From DATAEY01 sp045805565 (GTDB lineage: Bacteria; Actinomycetota; Thermoleophilia; Solirubrobacterales; Solirubrobacteraceae): a DNA stretch of 64,000 bases. Both the position numbers and the translations under genes were made by a program. Positions 15,053 through 24,309 of the stretch are shown here, one piece after another. A model generated the notes under the pieces. It made no database searches and was not told where the DNA came from. It saw only the letters and a program-made list of their open reading frames with translations. The DNA lies in the NCBI GenBank assembly GCA_045805565.1, contig JBJMKZ010000039.1:80927-144926 (forward strand). The letters run 5' to 3'. Numbering within the stretch: the stretch's first letter is position 1; each line of letters starts with the position of its first letter.

Positions 15053-16509
15053 ACGACCCGGGAGCCCCTCGCCTGGCGCGGGGGATGTGGAAGCGGTTCC
15101 TGGCCGCCGGCATCGTGGTCGCGGCGCTGTCGGCCATCGCCACGGCGACCGCGGGGCTGCTCGAGCTGCGCGACTACGCGTCTTCGCTCAGTCACGGCGG
15201 CAAGCGGCTCAACCTCGGATCCGATATCACCGCGGCAGAGGCGGGAGCGCCGCAGACGATCCTGCTGATCGGCTCCGACGCACGCGTGGCCGAGCGCCGG
15301 CGCGGGATCAGGGGCAACTCCGACACGATGATCCTGGTCCGGCTGGATCCCACCAAGCGGGCCAACGCCGTGCTGTCGATCCCCCGCGACCTGAAGGTGA
15401 CGATCGACATGCCCAACGGGAGCGCCAAGACCGCCAAGATCAACAACGCCTACCTCGAGGGAGGTCCCCGGCTCACGGTTCAGACCATCAAGCGCGTCCT
15501 GGGCGTCGGCGTCAATCATGTGGTCAACCTCAACTTCCGCGCCTTCAAGGAGGCGGTCAACCGGATCGGCTGCGTCTACGTGGACATCGACCGCCGCTAC
15601 TTCAACGCCGACGCCCTCGCCTACGCGACGATCAACGTGGAGCCGGGCTATCAGAAGCTGTGCGGCGAGAAGGCGCTGGACTACGTGCGCTACCGCCACG
15701 CCGACAGCGACCTCGTGCGGGCGGCGCGGCAGCAGGACTTCCTGCGTCAGGCCAAGGACCAGGTCGGGGTGCGCCGGATCATCGAGGACCGCAAGCAGTT
15801 CGTGCGGCTGTTCGGACGGTACGCGGAGACCGACATCCGCGGCACCGACGAGATCCTGCAGATCTTCAAGCTGGTCGCCTTCTCGATCGGCCATCCGATC
15901 CGCGAGGTGCACTTCCGCACCACCCTCGGCCCCTCGTACGTCACCTCGACGCCGCGCCAGCTCCAGGAGACCGTAAACGAGTTCCTCCACGCCCAGGAGA
16001 CGCCGGGGCCCCGAGGCCCGGCGGCCGGGCGGGGGGCGGCGCGCCGCCGCCATCGGCCGTCCAGCGCCTCGCTCGGGCTGGAGAGCGACACGCGGTTCGG
16101 CGAGGACCAGGCGATCGCCGCCGCCCCCAAGGTGCACTTCCCGGTCCTGTACCCGCGGCTGCGGGTTGCCGGCTCGGTGTACGTCGACCTGCCGCGCACC
16201 TACACCATCCAGGACTACGACGGCCGGCCTCACCAGGCCTACCGCATGGTGATCGACAAGGGGACGGTGGGCGAGTACTACGGTGTCCAGGGAATGAGCT
16301 GGACCGATCCGCCGATTCTCAGCGGGGCTCAGGCGACCCGGGGGCGCGGCGGACGCACGCTCGATCTCGTCTACGACGGCGACCACCTGCGGCTGGTCGC
16401 ACTGCGAACGCCGCAGGCGGTGTACTGGGTCTCCAACACGCTGCTGCTGTCGCTCCCCAACCGTCAGATGCTGGCGATCGCCAACTCGCTGGCGCCGATC
16501 GGCCGCTGA
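15049..16509 (+). CDS. LytR-CpsA-Psr (LCP) family cell-wall polymer ligase
   Basis: 486 aa from GTG 15049. A single N-terminal membrane anchor (FLAAGIVVAALSAIATATAG) leads to an extracellular LCP domain: LLIGSDAR near residue 72, RGNSDTMILVRLDP, LSIPRDLKV, KINNAYLEGG, and late YVRYRHADSDL with the pyrophosphate-binding arginines. LCP enzymes move polyprenyl-linked glycans onto peptidoglycan or arabinogalactan. The C-terminal ~150 residues, after an Arg/Pro/Ala linker, form a second beta-rich domain absent from minimal LCP proteins. It lies just ahead of sugar-nucleotide genes, consistent with attaching their product to the wall. Confidence 0.9.
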   Translation: MNDPGAPRLARGMWKRFLAAGIVVAALSAIATATAGLLELRDYASSLSHGGKRLNLGSDITAAEAGAPQTILLIGSDARVAERRRGIRGNSDTMILVRLDPTKRANAVLSIPRDLKVTIDMPNGSAKTAKINNAYLEGGPRLTVQTIKRVLGVGVNHVVNLNFRAFKEAVNRIGCVYVDIDRRYFNADALAYATINVEPGYQKLCGEKALDYVRYRHADSDLVRAARQQDFLRQAKDQVGVRRIIEDRKQFVRLFGRYAETDIRGTDEILQIFKLVAFSIGHPIREVHFRTTLGPSYVTSTPRQLQETVNEFLHAQETPGPRGPAAGRGAARRRHRPSSASLGLESDTRFGEDQAIAAAPKVHFPVLYPRLRVAGSVYVDLPRTYTIQDYDGRPHQAYRMVIDKGTVGEYYGVQGMSWTDPPILSGAQATRGRGGRTLDLVYDGDHLRLVALRTPQAVYWVSNTLLLSLPNRQMLAIANSLAPIGR

Positions 16510-16529
16510 GCGGCGAGCCGGGCCGCAGG

Positions 16530-16535
16530 TAGCCT
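16530..16535 (+). promoter_or_regulatory. TAGCCT -10-like box close to ugd
   Basis: TAGCCT ends 9 nt before the ATG at 16545 and no ribosome site is present, so the mRNA may be leaderless or nearly so. Confidence 0.4.
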
Positions 16536-16544
16536 GTCGCGCCG

Positions 16545-17834
16545 ATGAGCGCCACGCGCGAGCCGATCGCCGTCATCGGGACCGGATACGTCGGTCTCGT
16601 CACCGCCGCCGGATTCGCCGAGCTCGGCAGCGACGTCTTCTGCGTCGACGTCGACGCCGACAAGATCGCCTCCTTGCGCGCCGGCGAGATCCCCATCTAC
16701 GAGCCCGGGCTCGACGAGGCGGTCGAGGCTCACCGCGAGCGACTTCACTTCTCCACCGAGGTCACCCCGGCGCTCGAGGGCGCCCGCCTGCTGTTCGTAT
16801 GCGTGGGCACGCCGCCGACCTACTCGGGCGACGCCGACCTCTCGTCGGTGCGCGAGGTGGTGGAGGCACTCCCCCGCTCCGATCGCCATGCGCTGGTGAT
16901 GAAGTCGACCGTTCCCGCGGGTACCGGCATGGGGATCAAGCGCATGCTCGCGGACCGGGGCAATGCCGCCCTGGCCTACGTCTCCTGCCCCGAGTTCCTC
17001 AAGGAGGGCGCGGCGATGGCCGACTTCCGCTCTCCGGACCGTGTCGTGGTCGGCGACGAGGCCAGCTGGGCCGGCGACGCCGTGCTGGAGCTCTACCAGC
17101 CGCTCGATGCGCCGCTGATCCGGACCGACATCACCACCGCCGAGATGATCAAGCTGGCCTCGAACGCCTTCCTGGCGACCAAGATCTCGTTCATCAACGA
17201 GATCGCCAACGTCTGCGAGGACACCGGAGCCGACGTGCTCGAGGTCGCCCGGGGAATGGGGCTGGACCGCAGGATCGGCCCCTCCTTCCTGCGGGCGGGC
17301 CTGGGATACGGCGGAAGCTGCTTCACCAAGGACGTCAGCGCGCTCAAGCAGCTGGCCAGCAACACCGGCTACCACTTCCAGCTGCTCAACTCGGTGATCG
17401 AGGTCAACGAGCTCCAGAAGCGGCGGGTGATCAACAAGCTTCAGCGTCATCTCGGCCCGCTCGCCGGGAAGCTGGTGACGCTGCTGGGGGTGGCGTTCAA
17501 GCCGCAGACCGACGACATGCGTGGAGCCTCGTCGCTGGTGCTCGCGGGCCGGCTTCATGCCGAGGGCGCCCGGATACGAGCCTGCGACCCGGTCGCCGAG
17601 GACGAGGCCCGGGCGCTGATGCCCGACGTCGAGTTCGCCCCGTCGCCGCTGGAGGCGCTCGAGGGGGCGGACGCGTGCGTGCTGGTCACCGAATGGCCCG
17701 AGTTCCTGGACGTCGACTGGAGGGCGGCGGCCGACCGGATGGCCGGTAGGCTCGTCGTGGATGGCCGCAACGCCCTCGATCCCGGCGCCGTGCGCGCCGC
17801 CGGCCTGGCCTACGAGGGGATCGGGCGCCGGTGA
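16545..17834 (+). CDS. ugd: UDP-glucose 6-dehydrogenase family
   Basis: 429 aa. It would oxidise UDP-glucose (or a related NDP-sugar) to the uronic acid with two NAD+. N-terminal Rossmann motif AVIGTGYVGLVTAAGFAELG, FVCVGTPP, KSTVPAGT and NPE-type CPEFLKEGAA are present, and the catalytic cysteine is in GLGYGGSCFTKDVSAL (about residue 255). The C-terminal domain has LGVAFKPQTDDMRGA. GDP-mannose dehydrogenases share these features, so the exact sugar is not certain. It opens a run of tightly packed sugar-nucleotide genes. Confidence 0.93.
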   Translation: MSATREPIAVIGTGYVGLVTAAGFAELGSDVFCVDVDADKIASLRAGEIPIYEPGLDEAVEAHRERLHFSTEVTPALEGARLLFVCVGTPPTYSGDADLSSVREVVEALPRSDRHALVMKSTVPAGTGMGIKRMLADRGNAALAYVSCPEFLKEGAAMADFRSPDRVVVGDEASWAGDAVLELYQPLDAPLIRTDITTAEMIKLASNAFLATKISFINEIANVCEDTGADVLEVARGMGLDRRIGPSFLRAGLGYGGSCFTKDVSALKQLASNTGYHFQLLNSVIEVNELQKRRVINKLQRHLGPLAGKLVTLLGVAFKPQTDDMRGASSLVLAGRLHAEGARIRACDPVAEDEARALMPDVEFAPSPLEALEGADACVLVTEWPEFLDVDWRAAADRMAGRLVVDGRNALDPGAVRAAGLAYEGIGRR

Positions 17835-17850
17835 CGGTTAGCGGAGCGCC

Positions 17851-18951
17851 ATGCAGGCGCTGATCCTGATGGGGGGAGAGGGGACCCGGCTGAGGCCGCT
17901 GACCTCGACCGTCCCGAAGCCGGTCGTCCCGCTGGTCGACCGGCCGTTCATCTCCTACATGCTCGAGTGGCTGCGCGCCCACGGAGTGGACGACGTGGTC
18001 ATGTCGTGCGGCTTCCTGGCCGCGGGGGTGCGCAATGTCCTGGGGGACGGCTCCCGGCTGGGAATACGGCTGCGCTACGTCGAGGAGCCGAGGCCGCTGG
18101 GGACCGGGGGGGCGCTCAAGTTCGCCGAGGCGCTGCTCGACGAGCGCTTCTTCATGCTCAATGGCGACGTGCTCAGCGACCTCGACCTGAGCGCCCAGCT
18201 CGCCCAGCACCAGCGCACCGGGGCTCGCGGGACGCTCGCCCTGATCGCGGTCGACGACCCTTCCGCGTACGGTCTGGTCCGGCTGCGGGACGACAACGCC
18301 GTCGAGGAATTCCTCGAGAAGCCCAGTCCCGACCAGATCGACACCGACCTGGTCAACGCCGGCGCCTACGTGCTCGACCGCGAGATCCTGTCGCTGATCC
18401 CGCCCGAGACCAACTTCTCGATCGAGCGCGACGTGTTCCCCGAGCTCGTGGGCGAGGGGCTGTTCGGCTACCCCGGGGAGGGCTACTGGCTGGACATCGG
18501 GACGCCGCCGCGCTACCTGCAGGCCACCTTCGACATCCTCGAGCGCAACGTGCGGACCTCGGTGGGCCGGAGGCTGGAGGAGTCGTTCGTGTCGGTCGGA
18601 GATGACGTGGAGCTGGAGGGGCGGATCGTGCCGCCCGCCGTGGTCGACGACAACTGCCGGGTGGATTGCGACGCGCGGATCGGCAGCCTCGCCGTGCTGG
18701 GCCGCGGGGTGAAGGTCGGCCGCGGGACCACGATCGAGCAGGCGGTGGTGCTCCAGGGAGCCGAGATCGGGGCGGACTGCCACCTGCGCTACTGCATCGT
18801 CGGCGCAGGAGCACGCGTCGGCACCGCCAGCCGGATCGAGGGCGGCGCCGTGCTCGGGGAGGGCGTGACGGTCGGCGCCGACAACGTGCTCACCCACGGA
18901 GCCCGGCTGTACCCCGGCGTGAGCCTGCCCGACGGGGCGATCAAGTTTTGA
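17851..18951 (+). CDS. sugar-1-phosphate nucleotidyltransferase (mannose-1-P guanylyltransferase-like)
   Basis: 366 aa. The N-terminal NTP-transferase domain begins LILMGGEGTRLRPLTSTVPK, with the metal-binding Asp in FFMLNGDVLSDLD and EKP in EFLEKPSPDQ. From about residue 255 a left-handed beta-helix of hexapeptide repeats (ILLGRGVKVGRGTTIEQAVV-like periodicity) follows. The layout is that of GDP-mannose pyrophosphorylase GMPPB-type enzymes; glucose-1-phosphate thymidylyl- or uridylyltransferases are alternatives. The phosphomannose isomerase-like gene that overlaps it makes mannose activation attractive. Confidence 0.87.
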   Translation: MQALILMGGEGTRLRPLTSTVPKPVVPLVDRPFISYMLEWLRAHGVDDVVMSCGFLAAGVRNVLGDGSRLGIRLRYVEEPRPLGTGGALKFAEALLDERFFMLNGDVLSDLDLSAQLAQHQRTGARGTLALIAVDDPSAYGLVRLRDDNAVEEFLEKPSPDQIDTDLVNAGAYVLDREILSLIPPETNFSIERDVFPELVGEGLFGYPGEGYWLDIGTPPRYLQATFDILERNVRTSVGRRLEESFVSVGDDVELEGRIVPPAVVDDNCRVDCDARIGSLAVLGRGVKVGRGTTIEQAVVLQGAEIGADCHLRYCIVGAGARVGTASRIEGGAVLGEGVTVGADNVLTHGARLYPGVSLPDGAIKF

Positions 18952-20015
18952 GCGCTCCTGCCGTCCATCAGCTGAGCCGGGCCGCGATCGAGTCGGTCGA
19001 CCCCTCCGGGCAGATGGCCGACGTCCTGGATCTCCCCAACCAGCTGCGTGACGCGCTCTGGCGGGTCGAGTCGGCCGGGATCGGGCCGTTCGACGCCGCC
19101 GGTGGACTGATCGTCGCCGGGATGGGCGGCTCGGCGGTCGGAGGCGCCCTGGCCCGCGCCGCGCTGGGCGACCGCGCCTCGCGGCCGATCGTGGCCGCCC
19201 GCTGCTACGAGCTGCCACCCTGGGCCACGCCCGACACCGTCGTGCTGTGCTGCTCGTACAGCGGCAACACCGAGGAGACCCTCGCCTGCTACGAGGCGGC
19301 CAGCGCTCTGGGAGCGCCGCGCGTCGTCGCCACCAGCGGAGGCCGGCTGGCCGAGCTGGCCCGCGCCGACGGGGTGCCGGTGATTCCCGTCCCGGGCGGC
19401 TTCCAGCCCCGGGCCTCCGTCGGGTACACGACGGTGGCGGCGCTCGAGGTGGCGGCGCTGTGCGGGGCGGCTCCCAGCCTGCACTCGGAGATCGACGTGG
19501 CGGCCGCGCATGCCGAGCAGCTGGCCGCTGAGTGGGGACCGGACGCCGCCGATGACAGCCTGGCCAAGTCGCTTGCCCGGGGACTCCACGAGACGGTGCC
19601 TCAGGTGGCCGGCGCCGGGGCCACGAGCGCCGTGGCCTACCGCTGGAAGACCCAGATCAACGAAAACGCCAAGATGCCCGCCTTCGCCCACGAGCTGCCG
19701 GAGCTCGACCACAACGAGGTGGTGGGGTGGACCGCTGCGGGTGAGCTCGGTCGGTTCTCGGCGGTCTTCCTGGACGATTGCGATCTGCACCCCCGCACGC
19801 GTCGGCGCATCGCCCTGACTCGCGAGCTGATCGAGCCGGCGGCGGCTGCGAGCTTCCTGGTCGAGACCCGGGGGATCAGCCGTACCGAGCGGGTGCTGTC
19901 CGCGGTGCTGCTGGGAGACCTGGTCTCGATCTATCTCGCCGCCCTGCGCGGGGTCGATCCCGGACCGGTCGAGGTGATCGACCGCCTGACCGCGCACCTG
20001 GCGGACGCGCCGTAG
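18948..20015 (+). CDS. bifunctional phosphoglucose/phosphomannose isomerase
   Basis: 355 aa from TTG 18948, which overlaps the preceding stop (TTGA). Two SIS domains are visible: GGLIVAGMGGSAVGGALARA, CSYSGNTEETLACYEA and TSGGRLAELA for sugar-phosphate binding, and the C-terminal half with PAFAHELPELDHNEVVGW containing the catalytic Glu and His typical of archaeal/actinobacterial PGI/PMI. It interconverts glucose-6-P, fructose-6-P and mannose-6-P. Together with the nucleotidyltransferase upstream it could supply GDP-mannose. A longer in-frame reading exists inside the previous gene but is not credible. Confidence 0.88.
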   Translation: MSAPAVHQLSRAAIESVDPSGQMADVLDLPNQLRDALWRVESAGIGPFDAAGGLIVAGMGGSAVGGALARAALGDRASRPIVAARCYELPPWATPDTVVLCCSYSGNTEETLACYEAASALGAPRVVATSGGRLAELARADGVPVIPVPGGFQPRASVGYTTVAALEVAALCGAAPSLHSEIDVAAAHAEQLAAEWGPDAADDSLAKSLARGLHETVPQVAGAGATSAVAYRWKTQINENAKMPAFAHELPELDHNEVVGWTAAGELGRFSAVFLDDCDLHPRTRRRIALTRELIEPAAAASFLVETRGISRTERVLSAVLLGDLVSIYLAALRGVDPGPVEVIDRLTAHLADAP

Positions 20016-20767
20016 TGACGACCGGGCCGCAGCGGCTCTCGGTCGAGACCGCGGACCGGGTGGCGCTGGTCACGTTGCGGCGGCCCGAGAAGCGCAACGC
20101 CCTGTCGCTCGAGCTTCGCGCCGAGCTGGCGGCGTCGTTGGCGATGCTCGCCGACGACGGGGAGGTGGCGTGCGCGGTGCTCACGGGGGCCGGCAGCGCC
20201 TTCTGCTCGGGGATGGACACCGCGCAGTTCGGCGGCGACCGGGCCAACCGCGAGCGCATCGTCGAGACCAGCCTGGCGGCCTTCGGGGCCGTCGCCCGCT
20301 TCCCCAAGCCGCTGCTGGCGGCGGTCAACGGCCCGGCGATCGCCGGGGGCTTCGTGCTGGCCCTGCACGCCGACCTGCGGCTGGCCTCGCAGACCGCCCG
20401 GTTCGGGTTCGCCGAGCTGCCACGCGGGATACCGCCCAGCTACGCCGCCGCCCGGGCCGCGCTTCCCGAGCCGCTGGCCCGCGAGCTGTGCCTCACCGGC
20501 CGGCTGCTGGACGCCGACGAGGCGCTGGAGTGTGGCCTGGTCGCCGAGGTGCTGGCGCCCGACGAGCTGCTGCCGCGGACGCTCGAGCTCGCACGCTCGG
20601 TGGCGCGGCTCCCGCCCTGGACGGCGCTCGAGGTCAAGCGCCGCTTCCTGGTGGGCGCCGACCACGCCCGCGCGCCCCTGTTCGCCGACGAGGAACGCGC
20701 GTTTCGGGCAGCCGTGCTGGGCCCCGACGACTCCCCGCCGGCCCCTGAGGCCCGGCCGAGGTCGTGA
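20015..20767 (+). CDS. enoyl-CoA hydratase/isomerase family protein
   Basis: 250 aa from GTG 20015, sharing one base with the previous stop. Crotonase-fold markers: LRRPEKRNALSLEL, LTGAGSAFCSGMD (oxyanion hole), AAVNGPAIAGGFVLAL and FGFAELPRGIPPSYAAA. The region after the second oxyanion segment is less typical than in fatty-acid hydratases (PPSYAAAR instead of PGAGGTQR), so the reaction may be other than straight hydration. Coupled to carbohydrate genes only by position. Confidence 0.85.
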   Translation: MTTGPQRLSVETADRVALVTLRRPEKRNALSLELRAELAASLAMLADDGEVACAVLTGAGSAFCSGMDTAQFGGDRANRERIVETSLAAFGAVARFPKPLLAAVNGPAIAGGFVLALHADLRLASQTARFGFAELPRGIPPSYAAARAALPEPLARELCLTGRLLDADEALECGLVAEVLAPDELLPRTLELARSVARLPPWTALEVKRRFLVGADHARAPLFADEERAFRAAVLGPDDSPPAPEARPRS

Positions 20768-20839
20768 CCAGGCAGCGGTGGTAGGTTTGCCCGCCCGGGG
20801 CGCCGGGCCAGCGCGCCCGTCCCGAAGCCGCAGACGGAC

Positions 20840-22111
20840 ATGGCCACCACTCCCACCAACCACGACGTCGCCGACCTGAGCCTCGCCGAGGCAGGGCAGG
20901 CGCGCATCGAGTGGGCGGACGCCCAGATGCCGGTCCTGGCCTCGATCCGGGAGCGCTTCGCCCGCGAGCGCCCGCTGGAGGGGATCACGATCGCCGCCTG
21001 TCTGCACGTGACCACCGAGACCGCGAACCTCATGCGCACGCTGATCGCGGGCGGGGCGGACGTGGGCCTGTGCGCCTCCAACCCCCTCTCGACCAACGAC
21101 GAGGTGGCCGCGGCGCTGGTCGATCGCTACGGGACGGACGTCCACGCGATCCACGGCGAGGACACCGAGACCTACTACCGGCACATCGAGGCGGTGGCCG
21201 ACAAGGCGCCGCAGATCACGATGGACGACGGAGCCGACGTGATCTCGGTCATCCACGGCAAGCGCACCGACCTGATCGAGGGTCTGATCGGCGGCACCGA
21301 GGAGACCACCACCGGGGTCATCCGCCTGCGTGCCCTGGAGGCCGAGGGGAGGCTGGCGTTCCCCATCGTCGCGGTCAACGAGGCGCAGACCAAGCACCTG
21401 TTCGACAACCGCTACGGCACGGGTCAATCGACCCTGGACGGGATCCTGCGGGCCACCAACGTCCTGATCGCGGGGCGGGTGGTGGTGATCTTCGGGTACG
21501 GCTGGTGCGGGAAGGGGGTCGCCATGCGGGCCAAGGGGGCGGGGGCCCAGGTGGTGGTCTGCGAGGTGAACCCGCTGCGGGCGCTCGAGGCCCGGATGGA
21601 CGGCTTCGAGGTCATGCCCGGCGTCGAGGCCGCGGCCAAGGGTGACATCTTCATCTCGGTGACCGGCGGCCGCGACGCCCTGTCGGGCGAGCACTTCGAC
21701 GCGATGAAGGACGGCGCGATCATCTGCAATGCCGGCCACTTCGACGTCGAGATCAACATCGCGGAGCTCCGCGACCGTGCCCGGGGCGCGCGCACGGCGC
21801 GCCCCCACGTCGAGCAGTTCGAGATGGAGGACGGCCGGCGGATCAACCTGCTCGCCGAGGGACGGCTGGTGAACCTCGCCTCGGCCGAGGGCCATCCCGC
21901 CGCGGTGATGGACATGTCGTTCGCCAACCAGGCCCTGGCGGCGCAGTACCTCGTGGGCCACGGCGCCGAGCTCGAGAACCGCGTCTACCTGGTGCCCGAG
22001 GAGATCGATCGCGAGATCGCCCGCCTCAAGCTGGAGTCGATGGGCGTGCACATCGACACGCTCACCGAGGCACAGAGGCGGTATCTGAGCTCGTGGGACC
22101 AGGGGACCTGA
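20840..22111 (+). CDS. ahcY: adenosylhomocysteinase (S-adenosyl-L-homocysteine hydrolase)
   Basis: 423 aa. Hydrolyses S-adenosylhomocysteine to adenosine and homocysteine with tightly bound NAD+, removing the inhibitor of methyltransferases. Substrate-domain motifs LHVTTETANLMRTL, SNPLSTNDEVAAAL and FDNRYGTGQSTLDGI are visible; the NAD site is VVIFGYGWCGKGVAMRAKG; CNAGHFDVEI and the C-terminal LESMGVHIDTLTEAQRRYL are characteristic. It lacks the ~40-residue insert of many bacterial enzymes, as do archaeal and actinobacterial short forms. The 72-nt leader shows no recognisable SAH riboswitch. Confidence 0.95.
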   Translation: MATTPTNHDVADLSLAEAGQARIEWADAQMPVLASIRERFARERPLEGITIAACLHVTTETANLMRTLIAGGADVGLCASNPLSTNDEVAAALVDRYGTDVHAIHGEDTETYYRHIEAVADKAPQITMDDGADVISVIHGKRTDLIEGLIGGTEETTTGVIRLRALEAEGRLAFPIVAVNEAQTKHLFDNRYGTGQSTLDGILRATNVLIAGRVVVIFGYGWCGKGVAMRAKGAGAQVVVCEVNPLRALEARMDGFEVMPGVEAAAKGDIFISVTGGRDALSGEHFDAMKDGAIICNAGHFDVEINIAELRDRARGARTARPHVEQFEMEDGRRINLLAEGRLVNLASAEGHPAAVMDMSFANQALAAQYLVGHGAELENRVYLVPEEIDREIARLKLESMGVHIDTLTEAQRRYLSSWDQGT

Positions 22112-22139
22112 CGCCCGCGCGACGGCGAGTCCCTCGGCG

Positions 22140-22643
22140 GTGAGCCGCTACCGTTCGCGCGCGCCCATCGGGCGAACCGGAGCCGCCGGCCTGGGCGCGA
22201 CGCTCGGCAGCCTGCTGGTCCTCGCGGCCGCCTCCGCGGCGGCCGCGCAGGGGCCTGGGGAGGGACCTGGGCCTCCGGCCGCCGCGGGGGCTCCGACCGT
22301 GGTCGTCGCCCCCCGCGACCTGCGCATGAACCTGGCGCGCGTCATCGTGCTGCGAATCGGGTGCCTGGGGGCCGGCGCCGGCTGCGGCGGGCGCCTGGAG
22401 GCACGCCTGGCGAGGCCCGTCGTGGTGCGCGGCCGCCGGTGGGCCCCGTTCACCCTGGGACGCGGCGGCCTCGGAGTCGGCCCCGGCCAGTCGCGGGTGA
22501 TGCGCTTGCGCTTCTACCCTCTAGGCGCTCATCTGGTCCGCCTCGCCGGGACCATCCCGGTGATGATCGTCGCGCGCACGCCCCAGGGCATCTTCCGCAA
22601 GACGATCCACGTCTACGTCTCGCCGCGGCAGAAGCTCGGCTAG
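22140..22643 (+). CDS. putative secreted protein of unknown function
   Basis: 167 aa from GTG 22140. Basic N terminus, hydrophobic stretch (GAAGLGATLGSLLVLAAASA) and AAAAQG give a plausible signal peptide cleaved near residue 37, followed by a Gly/Pro linker. The mature part has strands such as PTVVVAPRDLRMNLARVIVL with two cysteines (CLGAGAGC), and VGPGQSRVMRLRFYP, suggesting a small Ig-like beta sandwich of the kind found in cell-surface proteins. No family recognised. Convergent with ctaG, with only 9 nt between. Confidence 0.6.
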   Translation: MSRYRSRAPIGRTGAAGLGATLGSLLVLAAASAAAAQGPGEGPGPPAAAGAPTVVVAPRDLRMNLARVIVLRIGCLGAGAGCGGRLEARLARPVVVRGRRWAPFTLGRGGLGVGPGQSRVMRLRFYPLGAHLVRLAGTIPVMIVARTPQGIFRKTIHVYVSPRQKLG

Positions 22644-22652
22644 TGGCGCCGC

Positions 22653-23459
22653 TCAGGCAGGGCGGTAGCGCTCGGCGCGCTGCTCCTCGCGCTCGGCTTC
22701 GCCGAGCTGGCGGATGAACAGCACCACCAGCGCCGTACCCATCACGAGGGACTGCTCGAGCGCCATCAAAGCGCCGCCCAGGTTCTGGTCGGTGAGGGCG
22801 CTGAGCCCCCAGTAGCGCGGCCGGCTGGCATAGAAGTGGTAGAGCGCCTCCGGGGAGAAGGTGAGAACGATGCCCAGCAGCCCCACCGCCAGCTTGGTGG
22901 TGAGCATGTAGGCGATGGGCCCCAGCCCGCCGAGCCGGTGTCGACTGCGGATGGGGGACAGCAGGTGCCACCAGTACAGGAGCCCTCCCGCCGCGAAGGT
23001 CAGGTGCTCGAGCGCATGCAGGACGGGATGCTCGAGCGCCGCGTCGTAGGCGGCGGGGAGATGCCAGAGGATCATCCCGCCCGAATACAGCACCACGGCG
23101 AACACCGGGTGCCCGAACGGCCCCGCGGCGCGCTCGAGCCGCAGCAGCCGCCGGGTGACCGGGCGCAGCAGGACCTTGGTCAGGCCGACGATCAGGAGGA
23201 TGCCTGCCAGGTCGAGCACCAGGATGTGCTGGACCATGTGCATGACGAAGAGCTGCTCTCCCAGCGCGTCCACCGGGGAGATCAGGGCCACGAAGACGAG
23301 CGCCAGGCCGCCCGCGAACGCCACCGCCCGCCAGGCGGGTGCCGCCTGAGGCCCGGCCTCCGAGCGCGCGCCGCGCCAGCGCCGTGCGTAGACCACCGCG
23401 CCGATCGCCAGCGCGACCAGGACCGCGGGCGAGAGCGTCCACGAATAGTGCGGGCTCAC
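22653..23459 (-). CDS. ctaG: CtaG-type cytochrome c oxidase assembly membrane protein
   Basis: 268 aa from GTG 23459. Seven membrane helices are visible. The caa3-type CtaG signature is clear: FVALISPVDALGEQLFVMHM with the conserved His, HMVQHILVLDLA, ILWHLPAAYDAAL, HALEHLTFAAGGLLYWW and FSPEALYHFYA. The family helps insert copper or assemble aa3/caa3 terminal oxidase. No oxidase subunits are encoded in this window. Divergent from comF, about 60 nt apart. A longer in-frame reading upstream runs through comF on the opposite strand and is rejected. Confidence 0.9.
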   Translation of the reverse strand: MSPHYSWTLSPAVLVALAIGAVVYARRWRGARSEAGPQAAPAWRAVAFAGGLALVFVALISPVDALGEQLFVMHMVQHILVLDLAGILLIVGLTKVLLRPVTRRLLRLERAAGPFGHPVFAVVLYSGGMILWHLPAAYDAALEHPVLHALEHLTFAAGGLLYWWHLLSPIRSRHRLGGLGPIAYMLTTKLAVGLLGIVLTFSPEALYHFYASRPRYWGLSALTDQNLGGALMALEQSLVMGTALVVLFIRQLGEAEREEQRAERYRPA

Positions 23460-23519
23460 GGCGGGCGATTGTCGCAACCGGCTGCCCTGCGGGCGCACGG
23501 CGCGCGCCAGGATCGCGGC

Positions 23520-24206
23520 ATGGCCTGCGGCGGAATCGTCTCCGAGCTGCTCGCCCTGATCGCGCCCCCGGCCTGTGCGACCTGCGGCGCGGCGCTCGGC
23601 CCCGCCGGCGAGGTCATGTGCCCGGACTGCCGCCGGGCGCTGCCCTGGCTGCGCGGTCCGCGGTGCCCGCGCTGCGCGCTGCCCGCTCCGTGCCGGCCGT
23701 GTCCCGCCGCCGGGGCGGCGTTCGACGCCGCCTGGGCCCCGATGGCGTACGCCGGGACGGCCCGCGAGGCGGTGGCGCGACTCAAGTTCGGCCGTGCGCT
23801 TGCCCTGGTCGACCTCATGGCGGCCCAGATGGCGGCCAACGCGCCCGCCCAGCTGGTGCGGGGACGGATGGTCGTCGCGGTCCCCCTGCACCGATCGCGC
23901 CGGCGCGCGCGCGGGTTCAACCAGGCAGAGCGGCTGGCCGGCGCCCTCGCCCGCCGGCTCGAGCTTCCGCTCGGGCCATGTCTGGTACGCCGTGGCCCGC
24001 CGAGCCGGCAGGCCGGCGCGGGGCGTCGGGCCCGTCTGTCCGGTGGACGCCTCGAGGTGGTGGCGGTCGGGGACGCGCCCGGTCGCGCGCTGCTGGTGGA
24101 CGACGTTCACACGACGGGGGCGACGCTCGACGCGTGCGCCCGCGCCCTGCGCCGCCGGGGCGCGCGAAGCGTCGTCTGCCTCGCCTATGCCCGGGCATTG
24201 CCGTAG
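23520..24206 (+). CDS. comF: ComF family phosphoribosyltransferase-like protein
   Basis: 228 aa. N-terminal zinc-ribbon-like cysteine pairs (CATC, CPDC, CPRC, CRPC) and a C-terminal type I PRTase domain with RARGFNQAERLAGAL and the phosphate-binding loop ALLVDDVHTTGATLDACA. ComF proteins support DNA uptake in naturally competent bacteria, and act at ssDNA with recombination proteins; many genomes keep the gene outside competence clusters. ATG 23520 has an AGGA about 7 nt upstream. Confidence 0.9.
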   Translation: MACGGIVSELLALIAPPACATCGAALGPAGEVMCPDCRRALPWLRGPRCPRCALPAPCRPCPAAGAAFDAAWAPMAYAGTAREAVARLKFGRALALVDLMAAQMAANAPAQLVRGRMVVAVPLHRSRRRARGFNQAERLAGALARRLELPLGPCLVRRGPPSRQAGAGRRARLSGGRLEVVAVGDAPGRALLVDDVHTTGATLDACARALRRRGARSVVCLAYARALP

Positions 24207-24309
24207 GGGACCCCGCCCTGGTGACAAACCGGCTGGCCGGGCGTACGATCACCGGGACGGGCCCGCCGCCCGGGAACCACGCGCTCGTCCGAGTCCAGGA
24301 GGACACCCG

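Noticed and set aside
20768..20839. SAH riboswitch upstream of ahcY
   Set aside because: The leader has only 72 GC-rich bases and I cannot find the conserved SAH-aptamer core; a covariance-model search would be decisive.
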